This document shows, in pieces, positions 50,601-55,961 of a stretch of 64,000 bases of DNA. The position numbers and the translations under genes are program-made. This DNA comes from Topomyia yanbarensis (lineage: Eukaryota; Arthropoda; Insecta; Diptera; Culicidae): contig NC_080672.1 in assembly GCF_030247195.1 (NCBI RefSeq), forward strand, positions 374,022,166 to 374,086,165, in the 5' to 3' direction. The notes below the pieces were generated by a model, which searched no databases, had not been told where the DNA came from, and worked only from the letters and a program-made list of their open reading frames with translations. Position 1 is the stretch's first letter. Each line of letters begins with the position of its first letter.

Positions 50601-50801
50601 TCGGAGATAAATGAATGCAAAGATCTTACAGCGATCCTACCTTTCATAAATAAACGTTTTAACTGTTTCCATGACGAAACCAACGTAAAAACGTCACCCT
50701 TGAATAAAGAAAATGGAATTTGTTTTGCTCATATCAGCCTCACTTACCTTCATCAATGCAAATCTTTCGTCATCTTGCAAGCCAGGAATTTTCGAGGCCA
50801 T
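5483..50801 (-). CDS. SEC14-like lipid-transfer protein (CRAL-TRIO and GOLD), with in-frame stop
   Basis: Five exons on the minus strand join without phase conflict: 50748-50801, 7829-7898, 6291-7095, 5705-5859 and 5483-5631. Together they give 411 codons including the terminal stop, the usual length of SEC14L2-type proteins. Family knowledge: such proteins bind and shuttle small hydrophobic ligands (phospholipids, tocopherol, squalene) between membranes. Seen in sequence: a CRAL-TRIO N-terminal helix region (YYLLRWLRA, about residues 33-42), a CRAL-TRIO lipid pocket (about 70-260, with EANYPE, NAPKVF and PKYFGG), then a GOLD beta domain (about 290-385) starting [13 protein letters not shown]. 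Codon 108 is TGA within the CRAL-TRIO region, so the frame is broken in this assembly. The first intron is 42,849 bp and packed with repeats. The product is not otherwise decayed, so a recent mutation or sequence error is likelier than an old pseudogene. Confidence 0.85.
5705..5859 (-). CDS. SEC14-like gene, exon 4 (GOLD domain)
   Basis: A 155-base exon with acceptor tctctacag and donor CTT|GTGAGT. It encodes [16 protein letters not shown], then [17 protein letters not shown] and TCQPGCT, which fits the first strands of a GOLD beta-sandwich as in vertebrate SEC14L proteins. Confidence 0.9.
6291..7095 (-). CDS. SEC14-like gene, exon 3 (CRAL-TRIO domain)
   Basis: An 805-base exon between acceptor tttcccag and donor GAA|GTAAGT. 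It begins [12 protein letters not shown] and ends GCFLK, carrying essentially the whole lipid-binding domain, including [38 protein letters not shown] and [12 protein letters not shown] at 6896-6898 interrupts the frame after GFDIW; sequence on both sides is well conserved and in the same frame. Confidence 0.9.
6896..6898 (-). other. Premature TGA in the SEC14-like gene (codon 108)
   Basis: The minus-strand reading is GAC ATT TGG TGA CTG CTG CAT. A glycine codon GGA is the likely ancestral form, because family members usually have a small residue here before the LLH-type segment. A G-to-T change at one base gives this stop. It removes about 300 residues, including most of the lipid pocket and the whole GOLD domain. 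Confidence 0.85.
7229..7429. mobile_element. MITE of the GGGTGATGAGCC family in intron 2
   Basis: Ends gggtgtggagcctattt and aatcaccc are flanked by TA. It is related to the larger copies at 27062 and 52160, sharing the phrase ttctattgtcac..acccatt. It sits inside the 733-bp second intron of the SEC14-like gene. Confidence 0.65.
7829..7898 (-). CDS. SEC14-like gene, exon 2
   Basis: A 70-base exon with acceptor ctttacag and donor GAG|GTATCT. It encodes [19 protein letters not shown] and then RWLR, the conserved start of the CRAL-TRIO N domain. It ends in phase 1 and joins exon 3 to make the alanine of LRWLRARSW. Confidence 0.9.
8053..8325 (+). repeat. 5' LTR (273 bp)
   Basis: It is co-linear with the right LTR, differing by about 20 substitutions and three small indels totalling 10 bp. 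An internal palindrome gggtataatttag..ctaaattataccc lies near its start. It carries the uninterrupted form (ttattaaaagaac) of the site where the right LTR has a MITE. Confidence 0.9.
8978..9808 (+). pseudogene. gag polyprotein relic of the LTR element
   Basis: The first frame (to a stop at 9427) has the helical capsid-like composition of gypsy gag proteins, with [18 protein letters not shown] and [20 protein letters not shown] one-base shift near 9410 moves the frame. The second frame (9450-9809) ends with a zinc knuckle [14 protein letters not shown] (CX2CX4HX4C) followed by basic residues. The knuckle would bind RNA during particle assembly. The frameshift and the missing pol show it is inactive. 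Confidence 0.75.
10709..11111 (+). repeat. 3' LTR (283 bp) interrupted by a 116-bp MITE
   Basis: It matches the left LTR from TGTTGTGTACCC to ATTACA once the insert at 10895-11010 and one TTAA are removed. Against the left LTR it has extra t, tta and ttcctg, which accounts for the 283 versus 273 bp. Confidence 0.9.
10895..11010. mobile_element. Short TTAA-flanked MITE inside the 3' LTR
   Basis: A 116-bp insert begins ccttccggcagtcgcgc and ends ttcaggaggg, with TTAA on both sides (10891-10894 and 11011-11014). The left LTR has the empty site. TTAA duplication is the signature of piggyBac-type transposition. A diverged relative lies inverted at 20090-20225. Confidence 0.8.
11116..11460. mobile_element. 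PIF/Harbinger-like MITE
   Basis: It has long inverted repeats, gggatcatccataaatgacg at the left and cgtcatttatggatggtccc at the right, flanked by TAA. It inserted into the target duplication of the neighbouring LTR element, so it is younger. The family has copies at 2189 and 57628. Confidence 0.9.
11587..11637 (+). repeat. Truncated LTR fragment
   Basis: About 50 bp repeat the first part of the LTR at 8053 and 10709 (tgttgtgtacccaaaaacgg and the following palindrome), then stop. It is a second, otherwise lost copy of the same element. Confidence 0.7.
11640..12365. repeat. Long-unit satellite array, left part
   Basis: Diverged direct repeats recur: atatgagcatcrtttt (11655 and 12129), gcgaacacgggcgtttgtagg, and gaagggctcgagcgtttgta. 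The period is about 320-475 bp. The array continues beyond the LINE at 14450-15600. There is no coding potential; the many cgcg motifs make it CpG-rich relative to the window. Confidence 0.75.
12366..14198 (+). pseudogene. Degenerate non-LTR retrotransposon (LINE) ORF2
   Basis: It reads across several frames. First comes the end of an APE endonuclease domain ([18 protein letters not shown], about 12530-12590), then a basic linker. Reverse-transcriptase motifs follow: ICPFYKKGH and [10 protein letters not shown] at 13220-13290, and [17 protein letters not shown] at 13465-13515, which carries the motif A aspartate. After SHMLLGF at about 13762 the catalytic FADD motif C is missing, and the sequence jumps to the C-terminal part ([23 protein letters not shown], ending at a TAG near 14158). 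A tail of aagta units ends it at about 14198. It sits within a satellite array. Frameshifts and the deletion make it dead. The clade is not assigned. Confidence 0.85.
14450..15600. repeat. Long-unit satellite array, right part
   Basis: The same units as at 11640-12365 return after the LINE. The phrase ctcaagcatttgtatgtt and its variants recur near 14508, 14865 and 15190, and tgaaggcat near 14988 and 15420. Copies are diverged and unequal in length, typical of an old array no longer being homogenised. The interval 14199-14449 holds array-unrelated sequence. Confidence 0.7.
15601..16790. other. Unrecognised sequence
   Basis: No gene or mobile element was recognised. There are several short gagagag/ctctctc patches near 15690-15770 and 16190-16230. 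Confidence 0.5.
16795..17097 (+). pseudogene. Decayed coding-like segment, family unknown
   Basis: One frame reads [40 protein letters not shown], then ADALSSWP, two stops (TGA GCT TGA at about 16960), and then [20 protein letters not shown] and [16 protein letters not shown]. Composition and the resumed frame after the stops look protein-like rather than random, and GC is higher than in the flanks. I do not recognise the family. It could be a processed pseudogene, a retroelement gag, or an old exon. No splice sites are convincing. Confidence 0.45.
17098..19345. other. Unrecognised AT-rich sequence
   Basis: No domain, repeat or terminal inverted repeat was seen. The longest open frame (18025-18378, no ATG start) is within chance expectation for this base composition. 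Confidence 0.5.
19346..19500 (+). repeat. LINE 5' leader fragment
   Basis: It matches 42690-42840 closely: atggtgagataa, atgacatttggtc, tagaccggcgacgact and agcagaatga all occur in order. At 42690 this leader precedes an ORF1, so this is a 5' piece of the same LINE family with its coding part missing. Confidence 0.65.
19501..20089. other. Unrecognised sequence
   Basis: No gene or mobile-element end was seen. Confidence 0.4.
20090..20225 (-). mobile_element. Relic of the TTAA-type MITE seen in the 3' LTR
   Basis: The complement reads ggcagtcgcgctagtgcact near its start and accagcggttgctcgttcag near its end, the same order as in the insert at 10895-11010. The outer TTAA sites have decayed. 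Confidence 0.65.
20226..23513. other. AT-rich sequence with dispersed-repeat phrases
   Basis: No gene is recognised. Phrases such as ttcagcaaagttgttgaag and agcaaagttgtagaaaaac recur (about 21205, 21350-21420, 23040), which suggests an old mosquito dispersed repeat. A run of 12 G residues lies at about 22696-22707. Confidence 0.45.
23514..23547 (-). repeat. SINE tail fragment
   Basis: The phrase tttcgattatagaggtttt, next to a T-run, matches the 3' tail of the SINE at 35938-36100. The tRNA-like head is absent, so only the tail survives. Confidence 0.5.
24080..24735 (-). pseudogene. LINE ORF1 (gag-like) fragment, copy 2
   Basis: On the minus strand it has a leader related to the copy at 4320, then [18 protein letters not shown] and [20 protein letters not shown]. 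In a shifted frame a zinc knuckle follows, [14 protein letters not shown] (CX2CX4HX4C). Such ORF1 proteins chaperone LINE RNA. Frame breaks near 24270 and the lack of ORF2 make it a relic. Confidence 0.75.
24736..25290. repeat. Dispersed repeat next to the satellite
   Basis: Palindromic phrases (cgattttcgtaatttata repeated at about 24744 and 24850; cgtaatttatattacg) suggest a decayed inverted-repeat element. Ends could not be fixed. Confidence 0.4.
25300..26960. repeat. Satellite with about 110-bp monomers and a 603-bp higher-order copy
   Basis: Monomers share the run ttttgtgaactatttcacgagc, then aat, a variable middle and aggaatcatgaa. Each monomer carries a gtgaa..ttcac palindrome. The block starting tcggacctattatta at 25538 is repeated from 26141, and the two stay co-linear for about 500 bp, so the satellite has higher-order structure. 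No coding frame. Confidence 0.8.
27062..27913. mobile_element. Large MITE of the GGGTAATGAGCC family
   Basis: Ends gggtaatgagcctatta and gcccattaccc are inverted copies; the outer flanks catag/ctatg also match. The right interior (acccaatgcgttgaacaaag, then cttcaaatgggtagtg) resembles, inverted, the interior of the copy at 52160. The middle is unrelated filler. Confidence 0.65.
27914..33340. other. Long unrecognised stretch within SEC14L intron 1
   Basis: I see no gene, element ends or tandem array here. Open frames of up to 131 codons (29861-30256, minus) lack domains and are not unexpected by chance. A ttaaccctttcatgcccaac at about 33110 resembles a TTAA-type MITE end but has no partner. 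Confidence 0.5.
33410..33768 (-). pseudogene. Histone H2A pseudogene
   Basis: The minus strand begins [18 protein letters not shown] and continues [19 protein letters not shown] deletion and one frameshift follow near 33632, after which [33 protein letters not shown] and [14 protein letters not shown] follow. These track the whole histone fold of H2A. Several normally invariant residues are altered (e.g. NDEELNKFL for LLS context, RIHRLLRKGN changed), and the C-terminal tail is replaced. Canonical H2A genes lack introns, so retrocopy and duplicated gene cannot be told apart. Confidence 0.85.
33905..34860. repeat. Tandem repeat, about 395-bp unit, about 2.4 copies
   Basis: Anchors recur in order: gatttatgactccgtgcatg (33937), then a related string at 34337 and gatttgcaactcggtgcata (34729). 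The phrases agtttgatagcgctgataag and actagcatg.agctg also repeat at about 400-bp spacing. Copies are diverged. Confidence 0.75.
35102..35635 (+). CDS. LINE ORF1 (gag-like) N-terminal part, copy 3
   Basis: An open frame of 177 codons from ATG to TGA, the best preserved of three copies. Key stretches are [40 protein letters not shown] and [15 protein letters not shown]. It ends before the zinc knuckle present in the copy at 24080, and no ORF2 follows. It would be an RNA-binding ORF1 product if expressed. Its C-terminal 40 residues may be read-through of decayed sequence. Confidence 0.65.
   Translation: MKLNIAEIKTVQFHHLRHEVLITSKNVNQAVSFATQNNLRHVVDCNDILYSIPTYMDRGTIEAKLHDLASRINRAAIKQLMSKYGEVENVTEDTCRNFFSGLRSGVRVVRTRPTKPIPSYLTIQCKSQGVTFNQRTMVTHLGQIPIRSSSVIKRCITEIGALDIKLQPFAARWFFHE
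35636..35937. other. AT-rich sequence between ORF1 and SINE
   Basis: No feature is recognised. There is a low-complexity A/T composition. Confidence 0.4.
35938..36100 (-). mobile_element. tRNA-derived SINE (Feilai-like)
   Basis: On the minus strand a 72-base head (36029-36100) has an A box (tagcgtagttggtaaatcg) and B box (ggttcgggtcc) with a good T stem. A body of about 60 bp follows, ending in a tail reading aaaactctataatcgaaac and A/T runs. This layout matches tRNA-derived SINEs of Aedes such as Feilai. The name is from memory and not verified. The head can be folded with TGT in the anticodon position, but the anticodon and D stems are mismatched. Confidence 0.75.
36101..36875. other. Unrecognised sequence
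   Basis: Apart from the flank of the mariner relic, nothing was recognised. Confidence 0.4.
36940..37503 (-). pseudogene. Tc1/mariner transposase relic with one terminus
   Basis: The terminus at 37503 reads aaagggtgtcccacatcaaa on the minus strand. About 110 bp in, the protein begins at 37392 [20 protein letters not shown] and continues [17 protein letters not shown], a helix-turn-helix. After a frameshift near 37240 come [20 protein letters not shown] and [10 protein letters not shown], a second helix-turn-helix. The catalytic DDE region is missing or unrecognisable. A second copy of the terminus lies at 46593. Confidence 0.8.
37504..42689. other. Long unrecognised stretch within SEC14L intron 1
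   Basis: No gene or recognisable mobile element was found. The only structure noted is the hairpin at 38663-38707. Confidence 0.5.
38663..38707. repeat. Near-perfect hairpin
   Basis: Arms gatttggtttcctccacct and aggtggaggaaaacaaatc pair with one mismatch around a 5-base loop (atgac). It could be the core of a small foldback element or a structured RNA. There is nothing to decide between them. Confidence 0.6.
42690..43563 (+). mobile_element. LINE 5' leader and ORF1
   Basis: The leader (atggtgagataatata...) is shared with 19346-19500. The ORF1 frame at 42917-43420 (167 codons) starts [20 protein letters not shown]. It has an acidic N-terminal half, a patch [20 protein letters not shown] and a lysine-rich end ([17 protein letters not shown]), in the style of mosquito LINE ORF1 proteins. 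No zinc knuckle appears in the frame. It is then interrupted by the MITE at 43567, and the sequence beyond (44489-45350) may be the same element in decay. The clade is not assigned. Confidence 0.55.
43567..44486. mobile_element. TA-flanked MITE with CCGTAAACCGGGGTGAC ends
   Basis: Terminal inverted repeats ccgtaaaccggggtgac and gtcaccccggtttacgg are perfect, flanked by TA (43565-43566 and 44487-44488). The 920-bp interior is AT-rich and non-coding, with extra subterminal copies of gatcaaagtcaccc near the right end. It sits in LINE-derived sequence. Confidence 0.85.
44489..45911 (+). other. Possible LINE-derived sequence, decayed
   Basis: Two overlapping frames (44692-44949, 44883-45338) have protein-like composition in the first ([36 protein letters not shown]) and basic, serine-rich composition in the second. 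No known domain is visible. The position just after the interrupted ORF1 at 42917 suggests the same element. From about 45420 on, no feature is seen. Confidence 0.35.
45916..46589. mobile_element. TTAA-flanked MITE with CCCTTTGCAACGCA ends
   Basis: Termini ccctttgcaacgca and tgcgttgcaaaggg are perfect inverted repeats flanked by TTAA, which points to piggyBac-type mobilisation. A 20-bp perfect palindrome gtgggacgtatacgtcccac lies just inside the right end. A block of about 70 bp (tgattctgattctgacgtcg...) is duplicated at about 45985 and 46105. Confidence 0.85.
46593..46760 (+). mobile_element. Mariner terminus fragment
   Basis: It repeats, in plus orientation, the end of the transposon at 37503: agggtgtccctcatcaaatt, then the gcatcacggaaaaaaacgct block, then cgctgtcagattttcgaaaa. 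It stops around where the transposase would start, so only the 5' end survives. Confidence 0.7.
47588..47822 (-). mobile_element. LINE/SINE 3' end insertion with 27-bp target duplication
   Basis: A 235-bp insert is bounded by identical 27-bp direct repeats (47561-47587 and 47823-47849, starting gtctgcctccg). On the minus strand it ends in three ttatgc units next to the duplication. That combination of a simple-repeat tail and long duplication is the mark of target-primed reverse transcription. No domain identifies the parent family. Confidence 0.8.
48214..48476. mobile_element. MITE with long inverted arms
   Basis: Arms of about 43 bp, containing ctagagaaaattt and aataggacgtaagtaaca, face each other at 48217-48260 and 48433-48475. 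The interior is non-coding. No target duplication was recognised. Confidence 0.65.
49168..49333. mobile_element. CCCAGT foldback MITE, copy 1 (degenerate)
   Basis: It starts cccagtaggttta and contains the central hairpin caaccgattctaac..aatcggttg of the family. The outer arms have decayed. Confidence 0.55.
49787..49945. mobile_element. CCCAGT foldback MITE, copy 2
   Basis: It starts cccagtaaagttcagccg, as does the copy at 57398. The centre has lost part of one arm; the right arm still reads tcactggagccggaatacta. Confidence 0.6.
49946..50747. other. Intronic sequence next to SEC14L exon 1
   Basis: No recognised feature other than the donor site of exon 1 at its right end. Confidence 0.4.
50748..50801 (-). 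CDS. SEC14-like gene, coding exon 1
   Basis: The exon encodes [18 protein letters not shown] and ends in a strong donor (AAG|GTAAGT). The phase is 0, matching exon 2, which begins FRRQVADIL. The join gives the typical N-terminal run of SEC14L proteins, a short acidic helix leading into KFR. It lies 42.8 kb upstream of exon 2. No competing first exon was seen closer. Confidence 0.8.
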
Positions 50802-51060
50802 CGCTGCTGGTATGCTTTCCTGGTTGCTCTCCCAGCTGGTGTGTCAATGCAAATGGCAAGGTAAATGACCGAACGAAACTGCACAAAATATGAAAGCCTC
50901 GGTAGATACGTTCTCTCGGAACTGCTGGGCGACACAATGCCTTATCCGTTATCACTTGTCCAACAAATTACCGAGAAATGATTTCAGCAAATAATATTTC
51001 AATCTGCACCTCAATTTCAACCACCACCGATAACACACAATCGAACGATCTTATTTATAG
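50802..51060 (-). promoter_or_regulatory. Probable 5' UTR and TATA promoter of the SEC14-like gene
   Basis: On the minus strand TATAAATA lies at 51052-51059, about 250 bp upstream of the start codon. Two GATA-like motifs lie just above it: tgataa at about 51092, which matches WGATAR, and cgataaag at about 51069, which does not fully match. The transcription start would be near 51025-51030. The 5' UTR in between has no upstream intron that I can see. GATA motifs would fit gut or fat-body expression, but that is only a guess. Confidence 0.4.
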
Positions 51061-52159
51061 GTACTTTATCGCAGATACGTTAATGGCACTTGATAAGGTG
51101 ATCCGCGCGGTTTTGTTTTGTATTCGTACCGGACAATTTGATAATGTATAGATTTGATACGTTATCTGACTGTACTCGTTGCTTATAAATTAAAAATATT
51201 AGTAGAACGAAACAGTTTCGCCGTTACGCAAAAGTTGGTTAATTCCGGTCAGAACACGCAAGCTTCGTTCCGCAAGGAAAGGAAAAAAATCCACGATCAC
51301 ACCCGAAGAAACGCAGTTGGTACGCTTTACTGGGCACAGCACTAACAAAACAAACAAAAATAAGTGACTTGGCCGAAGCAATGCATTGAATAAAAAGGCC
51401 TCAGCCCAAAAAAGAGAAATGTTGGAACGTGACTTTTTGAACTGAATAAGTGTCTACACTTTCAATGCTCATCCGGTGTTCGGCTCCCGTAAATACCGAT
51501 TTACAATTACGAGCGCAAATAGAAGAAAACTGAAGTGCACTTTCTTCGACCAACAACAAAAAAAAAGTTTCGCTAAGTATTAATCTAACTCAAACGCTAC
51601 TCGCCGTGAACCGCACAAGACTGAGTCTGTTGTCTGGCAGCGATGCGCGTTGAAGCTCTAGTCGCGTTCGGTCCACTTGCGCTGCTTCGCATTGCCCGTT
51701 CGGATTCATTCCGCTATACTGAATTGAGAGTGTGAGAGAGAGAATACACCTGTGCGGTGGAAATGAACGCGTGCCATTATCACGCCGTCTCGGTAGTAAA
51801 ATGTTTACTGCCGGCTAAAAAACATGATGTGTTTCGTTTGAATCGTAGCACGAGTAGGAATATTGACAATAATCACATCATATTGATCAAAATATTCACA
51901 GAGTGAGGAATATGTATCTGAAAAAAATGATTCCATTGAATTTAAATCGCATTGACGTATTGAAGTAGCCTTGTTAATATTTTCACCTGGAGTGGAAGTT
52001 TTGTTTCACAGCATTTTCATCATCTGAATGGAAATCAATCTGTAGAGTAGAGTGGGTTCTTTGGCGAGCTCGTGCGATGGTATTTTTGCACTGATTTTAA
52101 CAAACAAGCACTCGTTGGAAAGGTTATACATTTGACAACGTTTTGGCAATAATGATATA
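51061..52159. other. Upstream region of the SEC14-like gene
   Basis: No gene or repeat was recognised. A gagagtgtgagagagagaat patch lies near 51725. Confidence 0.4.
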
Positions 52160-52478
52160 GGGTGATGAGCCTATTTGCGCCATGTTTCTATTATCACCCT
52201 ACCCATTTGAAGCCATTGGTTGGAGCAGTGTCTGCCATCTTTGTTCAACGCATTGAGTCAAATGGTAGTGCAGCAATAGGGGCACTCGATTCGAGTTTTC
52301 ATTGTGCTCAAACACGAGAATTTTACTGTTTTCAACGCATTTGTGTTATTATATTGGTTCTTAACAACGAAGCAAAGCGGTTGATTGATATTTTTACGCA
52401 TTCCATTGATTGTAAGGCAAAAGATTACCGAATTAGTGAGGCACCTTGCTTAGTATGGTGAAAATAGGCTCATCACCC
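52160..52478. mobile_element. MITE of the GGGTGATGAGCC family
   Basis: Terminal repeats gggtgatgagcctattt and aaaataggctcatcaccc are near-perfect and TA-flanked. It is the best-preserved of three copies in the window. The 99-codon frame through it has no domain. Confidence 0.85.
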
Positions 52479-52599
52479 TATCTGGTTTTATATTTTTCAA
52501 GCTAAATCCAATAAGACAAAAGTACATTCGATGTTTTTTAACACAAATAATAAATGGATTGACGTCAAGCAGTGGACAATGGATGTGGCACATTATGTG

Positions 52600-53070
52600 A
52601 AAAATCATGACACCTCGGAGGAAAATGTTGAAAAAACATGTTTTTTCAGCAGCTTGGCTTTGTACTTGCGGATGACATCTTCGGTGTCCTCGTCGTCGTC
52701 AGAGTGTGGAATTAAAGTTGTGCATTCTTATTCACGTGGTTGCTTAGCTGCACGACGGCCATGTTTGCGCTTCGGAGCATTTTTTTTATTCCTCTTTTTC
52801 GATTATGTTTTTTCGATTATCTACTTCAACAACACCTTAAATTATTATATTGTTAACTCATGCGAAATATCTGACGCGCTTTCATTGATGACAAGCACAT
52901 TCTTTTCACACGAACACGTCATGTTTCGAACGGAACCTTGGATCGTTTAGAGACTGATAGAATGCTGGCGCCATCTTGAACAGATGAAATTACGTTCTTT
53001 ATATCCTCTTCATTTAGTTTTGGCGTTTTTCGTACGAAATTGCGCACAATGTTGCTGCCAAAATAATTTA
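52600..53070 (-). pseudogene. Pogo-like transposase relic with psq-type HTH
   Basis: On the minus strand, RNFVRKTPKLNEEDIKNVIS then SVQDGASILSVSKRSKVPFE is a pipsqueak-type helix-turn-helix (53070-52935). After about 130 bp of non-coding sequence, PKRKHGRRAAKQPRE, a stop, and HSDDDEDTEDVIRKYKAKLL follow (52785-52600), resembling a transposase C-terminal tail. The DDE catalytic domain is absent. Family assignment rests on the HTH alone. Confidence 0.55.
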
Positions 53071-53409
53071 AATTTACATTATAGTAATGACCTATAGTGC
53101 CCACAAACAGCTGATATATCGTCCCCCCTAAGTATATGTTTGATGTTGATGTGCGTATTATTCTCAAAAACAAATAAATTGAAAAACCAACACAAAACTC
53201 GTCTTCATCAAGAAAAAACTCACATTTTTTTTACATTGATCAAAGGACGAAAGACAATGCGTTTTCGCAGAACAACACGCGAAAACAAACGACGCCGTAA
53301 CTAATACTGCTGATCCACGTTAACAGCCAAAATGACAGTCGTCAACGATGTTCTGTACCGTGTATCTAATTCACGCAACATTCATTGAACGTACCCTTGC
53401 AAGATGAAA

Positions 53410-53655
53410 TTATCCAACGTTTTTACGTGCCATAATGGCGGTTTTAATTGTTAAGTTCGTAATACGTTTAATTGCCCTTTTTTGACAATAATCGTTTACG
53501 CCAACTTGATAGCAACGCCTAGTCGAAGATGTCGGGCGTTCATTGAATAAACATCCAACGCATTGGAATAACGTAAGATGACTTACTCTCACTGAGCTGT
53601 TGACGTAAACGATTATTGTAGACCGCCATTATGGCACGTAAAAAGCTGGATATTT
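53410..53655. mobile_element. MITE with TTTTTACGTGCCATAATGG ends
   Basis: Terminal arms of about 36 bp contain tttttacgtgccataatggc. Inner arms acaataatcgtttacg also pair. It contains only about 100 bp of unpaired interior. Confidence 0.75.
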
Positions 53656-53681
53656 ACCATAAAAACTGCTAATTTGCTACA

Positions 53682-54655
53682 GAGCCGTAGCGTGCGGTTG
53701 GCCAGGATGGCCCTCGTTGAGGGCGCCAACCTTAGGGGGGTGCCAAAATCCCGATATGCTTTATATAATAAGTGAGGATAAATGCTAATATAAGTTAAAC
53801 TAAATTTTCGTTCGAAAATCGAACTGAAAAAGAAAGCCAATGTAAACATCAAATAAGCGTACAACTGAGACTCCACCAAAGGTGCCAAAAGATTACCTTA
53901 CGGTTCTGTCAGTCTCTTAAAACAAATGTGGATAAAAGAATAAACAGCGAACGTGCTCGAGTTGCACGAGCTGGTATATTTGGTGGCCTCTCAAGAGAAA
54001 AATTTAAGCTTTTGTAAGGAATCTTATCTGCCTATAATTTATGGGAGCAGTAATAGATGTCTCAGATTGCCATTCAAAATCTTTACTCGTTAGAGCCAGG
54101 GGTCCTTGAAATAGCCAACTCCGTGCTTCAGTAGACAAACTCGAATCGGTGATTGCACCGTCGATCTCAACGTTGTAAGCGGGCATGTAGACACGGTAGT
54201 CCTTCATGAATGGCTTATCGACAGTAATTTGTTTGCTTTAGTGATTCAAAAGAAGATCAGAGTTCAATGTGGTTGATGAAGGAACAAAAATTCATATAAA
54301 GTCTTCGAATTGTCGTATGATAGAAACGAATTGAATTCCCTAATAAATCGTCAGCTCAATAAACCAAGCTACACATCCAGTCTCGCGGAACGATCCTCTG
54401 TCCATCACCTTTAAATACCTAGCGCCACCTTATTTTCCAAAGCCTTCCGTAACCTTTAAACACCTGACTTGGAATGATATTAAAGACAAATCTGCCTCGA
54501 ACTTCTATTTAAACTTTTACAGAACTATAGTGTTTTTGGTGCTTCATATTGATAGAATTACTTTCCGGTTAGATTGGTTGAACAAATGCCGCAAAGGACG
54601 CAAAACTGAGACATCGCCAAGGGCGTCAGAAGGCTTCGCTACGGCTCCGATCAGC
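53682..54655. mobile_element. Inverted-repeat element with GAGCCGTAGCG ends
   Basis: It begins gagccgtagcgtgcgg and ends ttcgctacggctc. The phrase gagggcgcc near the left is echoed inverted near the right. Internal frames (e.g. 54004-54207 minus) carry no domain. Ends are short, so the assignment is moderate. Confidence 0.5.
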
Positions 54656-54744
54656 TATGCCTGGCCCATACAATGAACCTTCTTCCTCCTAGAAAGAAGG
54701 ATAAAGCTGTCGAATAAGACAAAACACAAATGTTTAAATGTTCA

Positions 54745-55335
54745 ACACAGTTATGGAATTTGCGCTTCGACATCGTCTCATCCGAATCCAACGCTAACTT
54801 AGTAATAGGACTAAACTAGCACAGGATCGCCGCTAGCACCCGCATCAAAAGATATTTTGTTTAAGCTGATGAAAAGCAGTGAAAACGAAACTTGGTTTGG
54901 CTTAGCAAGCCAATGCATTATGTACTATTCTGCTATTCTCCATCCAAACAGTTTCTCATTAAGAACAAAAGTTTAGTTGAAGTTAGCATAAAAAAGGAAA
55001 AGTTTAGTAGGAGTTGGCACAAAAATGGCTCTACACAATTTTCTTCTTGGTGGAGAAAACTTGCTTTCCATCCAAACTTTTCTCCTCAGGGAAAAATACG
55101 GCATATTGTATAGTGCATTAGCTTGCTAAGCCAAACAAAGTTTTGGTTTCACTGCTTCTCATCAGCGTAAATAGAACATCTTTTCATGCGGGACATCACG
55201 CTTGTTTTCTCAGAAACACAAATCGAGTATCTATCTTTAGAACTAGCGTCAATCCGACCCTAGCGCAGTCTTGTCGCTAAGTTAGTGTCGGATTCTGATG
55301 AGACAAAGTCGAAACGCAAATTCCATAACTAATTC
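54745..55335. mobile_element. Large foldback element, about 590 bp
   Basis: The two halves are inverted copies over most of their length. The outer arms are ttatggaatttgcg..tcgac and gtcgaaacgcaaattccata. The middle arms are gctgatgaaaagcagtgaaa and tttcactgcttctcatcagc. The inner arms are tggtttggcttagcaag and cttgctaagccaaac. There is no coding capacity. Confidence 0.8.
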
Positions 55336-55770
55336 ACCCTACCTTGATAGAATGTGATGTATGATAGAATGTGACAGTCATCAAATGTGAATTAGGAAAT
55401 GATGTGCTGTTAGGTAAAAAAACGAAGTTTGGAGCATCTTTCACAGCAGCCTGTATTATTTTGACATATTTCTTATTCTGGCGTTCTGCGGATATTTGTT
55501 TTATATACTCCGAGATTTCTTATATACATAAAATAATTAGGCGTAGAACGCCTTATTAATGAATTTAGACTTTAAACATTCGTTTTATCGTACAGTACGC
55601 ATTTATCTTATCGCGCGCGACCGCTGTTGCTAGAAATTTTAGCGTCCTCGGTCACGGCGCATGAACGAATACGATAATCATCAATACCCTACCCTGCTTT
55701 TGTTTTTGTCTGCTGGACTTTGATTGCAAATTCCCAATTCATATCAAAATTTGAAATTTAATCAAACAGT

Positions 55771-55779
55771 CGTCAGTAA
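55771..55779 (+). promoter_or_regulatory. Possible initiator of the NEMO gene
   Basis: cgtcagtaa contains the arthropod initiator TCAGT about 80 bases upstream of the start codon. There is no TATA box at the expected distance, and no downstream element at the exact spacing. Confidence 0.25.
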
Positions 55780-55853
55780 GGTTCGGTCCCGGTCGGATAT
55801 TGGCGGGTTGTGTGTAGCGACTCAATAATTCTTAATACGGTAGTGTTACAGAA

Positions 55854-55961
55854 ATGGAACTCGAAATGATCAAAAGTAAAGTGGCTCTTCACGAGAAAAT
55901 TCGCGATTTAGAGGAGAAAAACTCGTTACTTGTGGCCCAGATTACGGAATATGAAAAATTG
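55854..55961 (+). CDS. key: NEMO exon 1
   Basis: It encodes 36 residues, all predicted coiled coil, ending ITEYEKL in phase 0 at donor TTG|GTATTT. The upstream in-frame stop TAA (55833-55835) supports this ATG. Confidence 0.8.
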
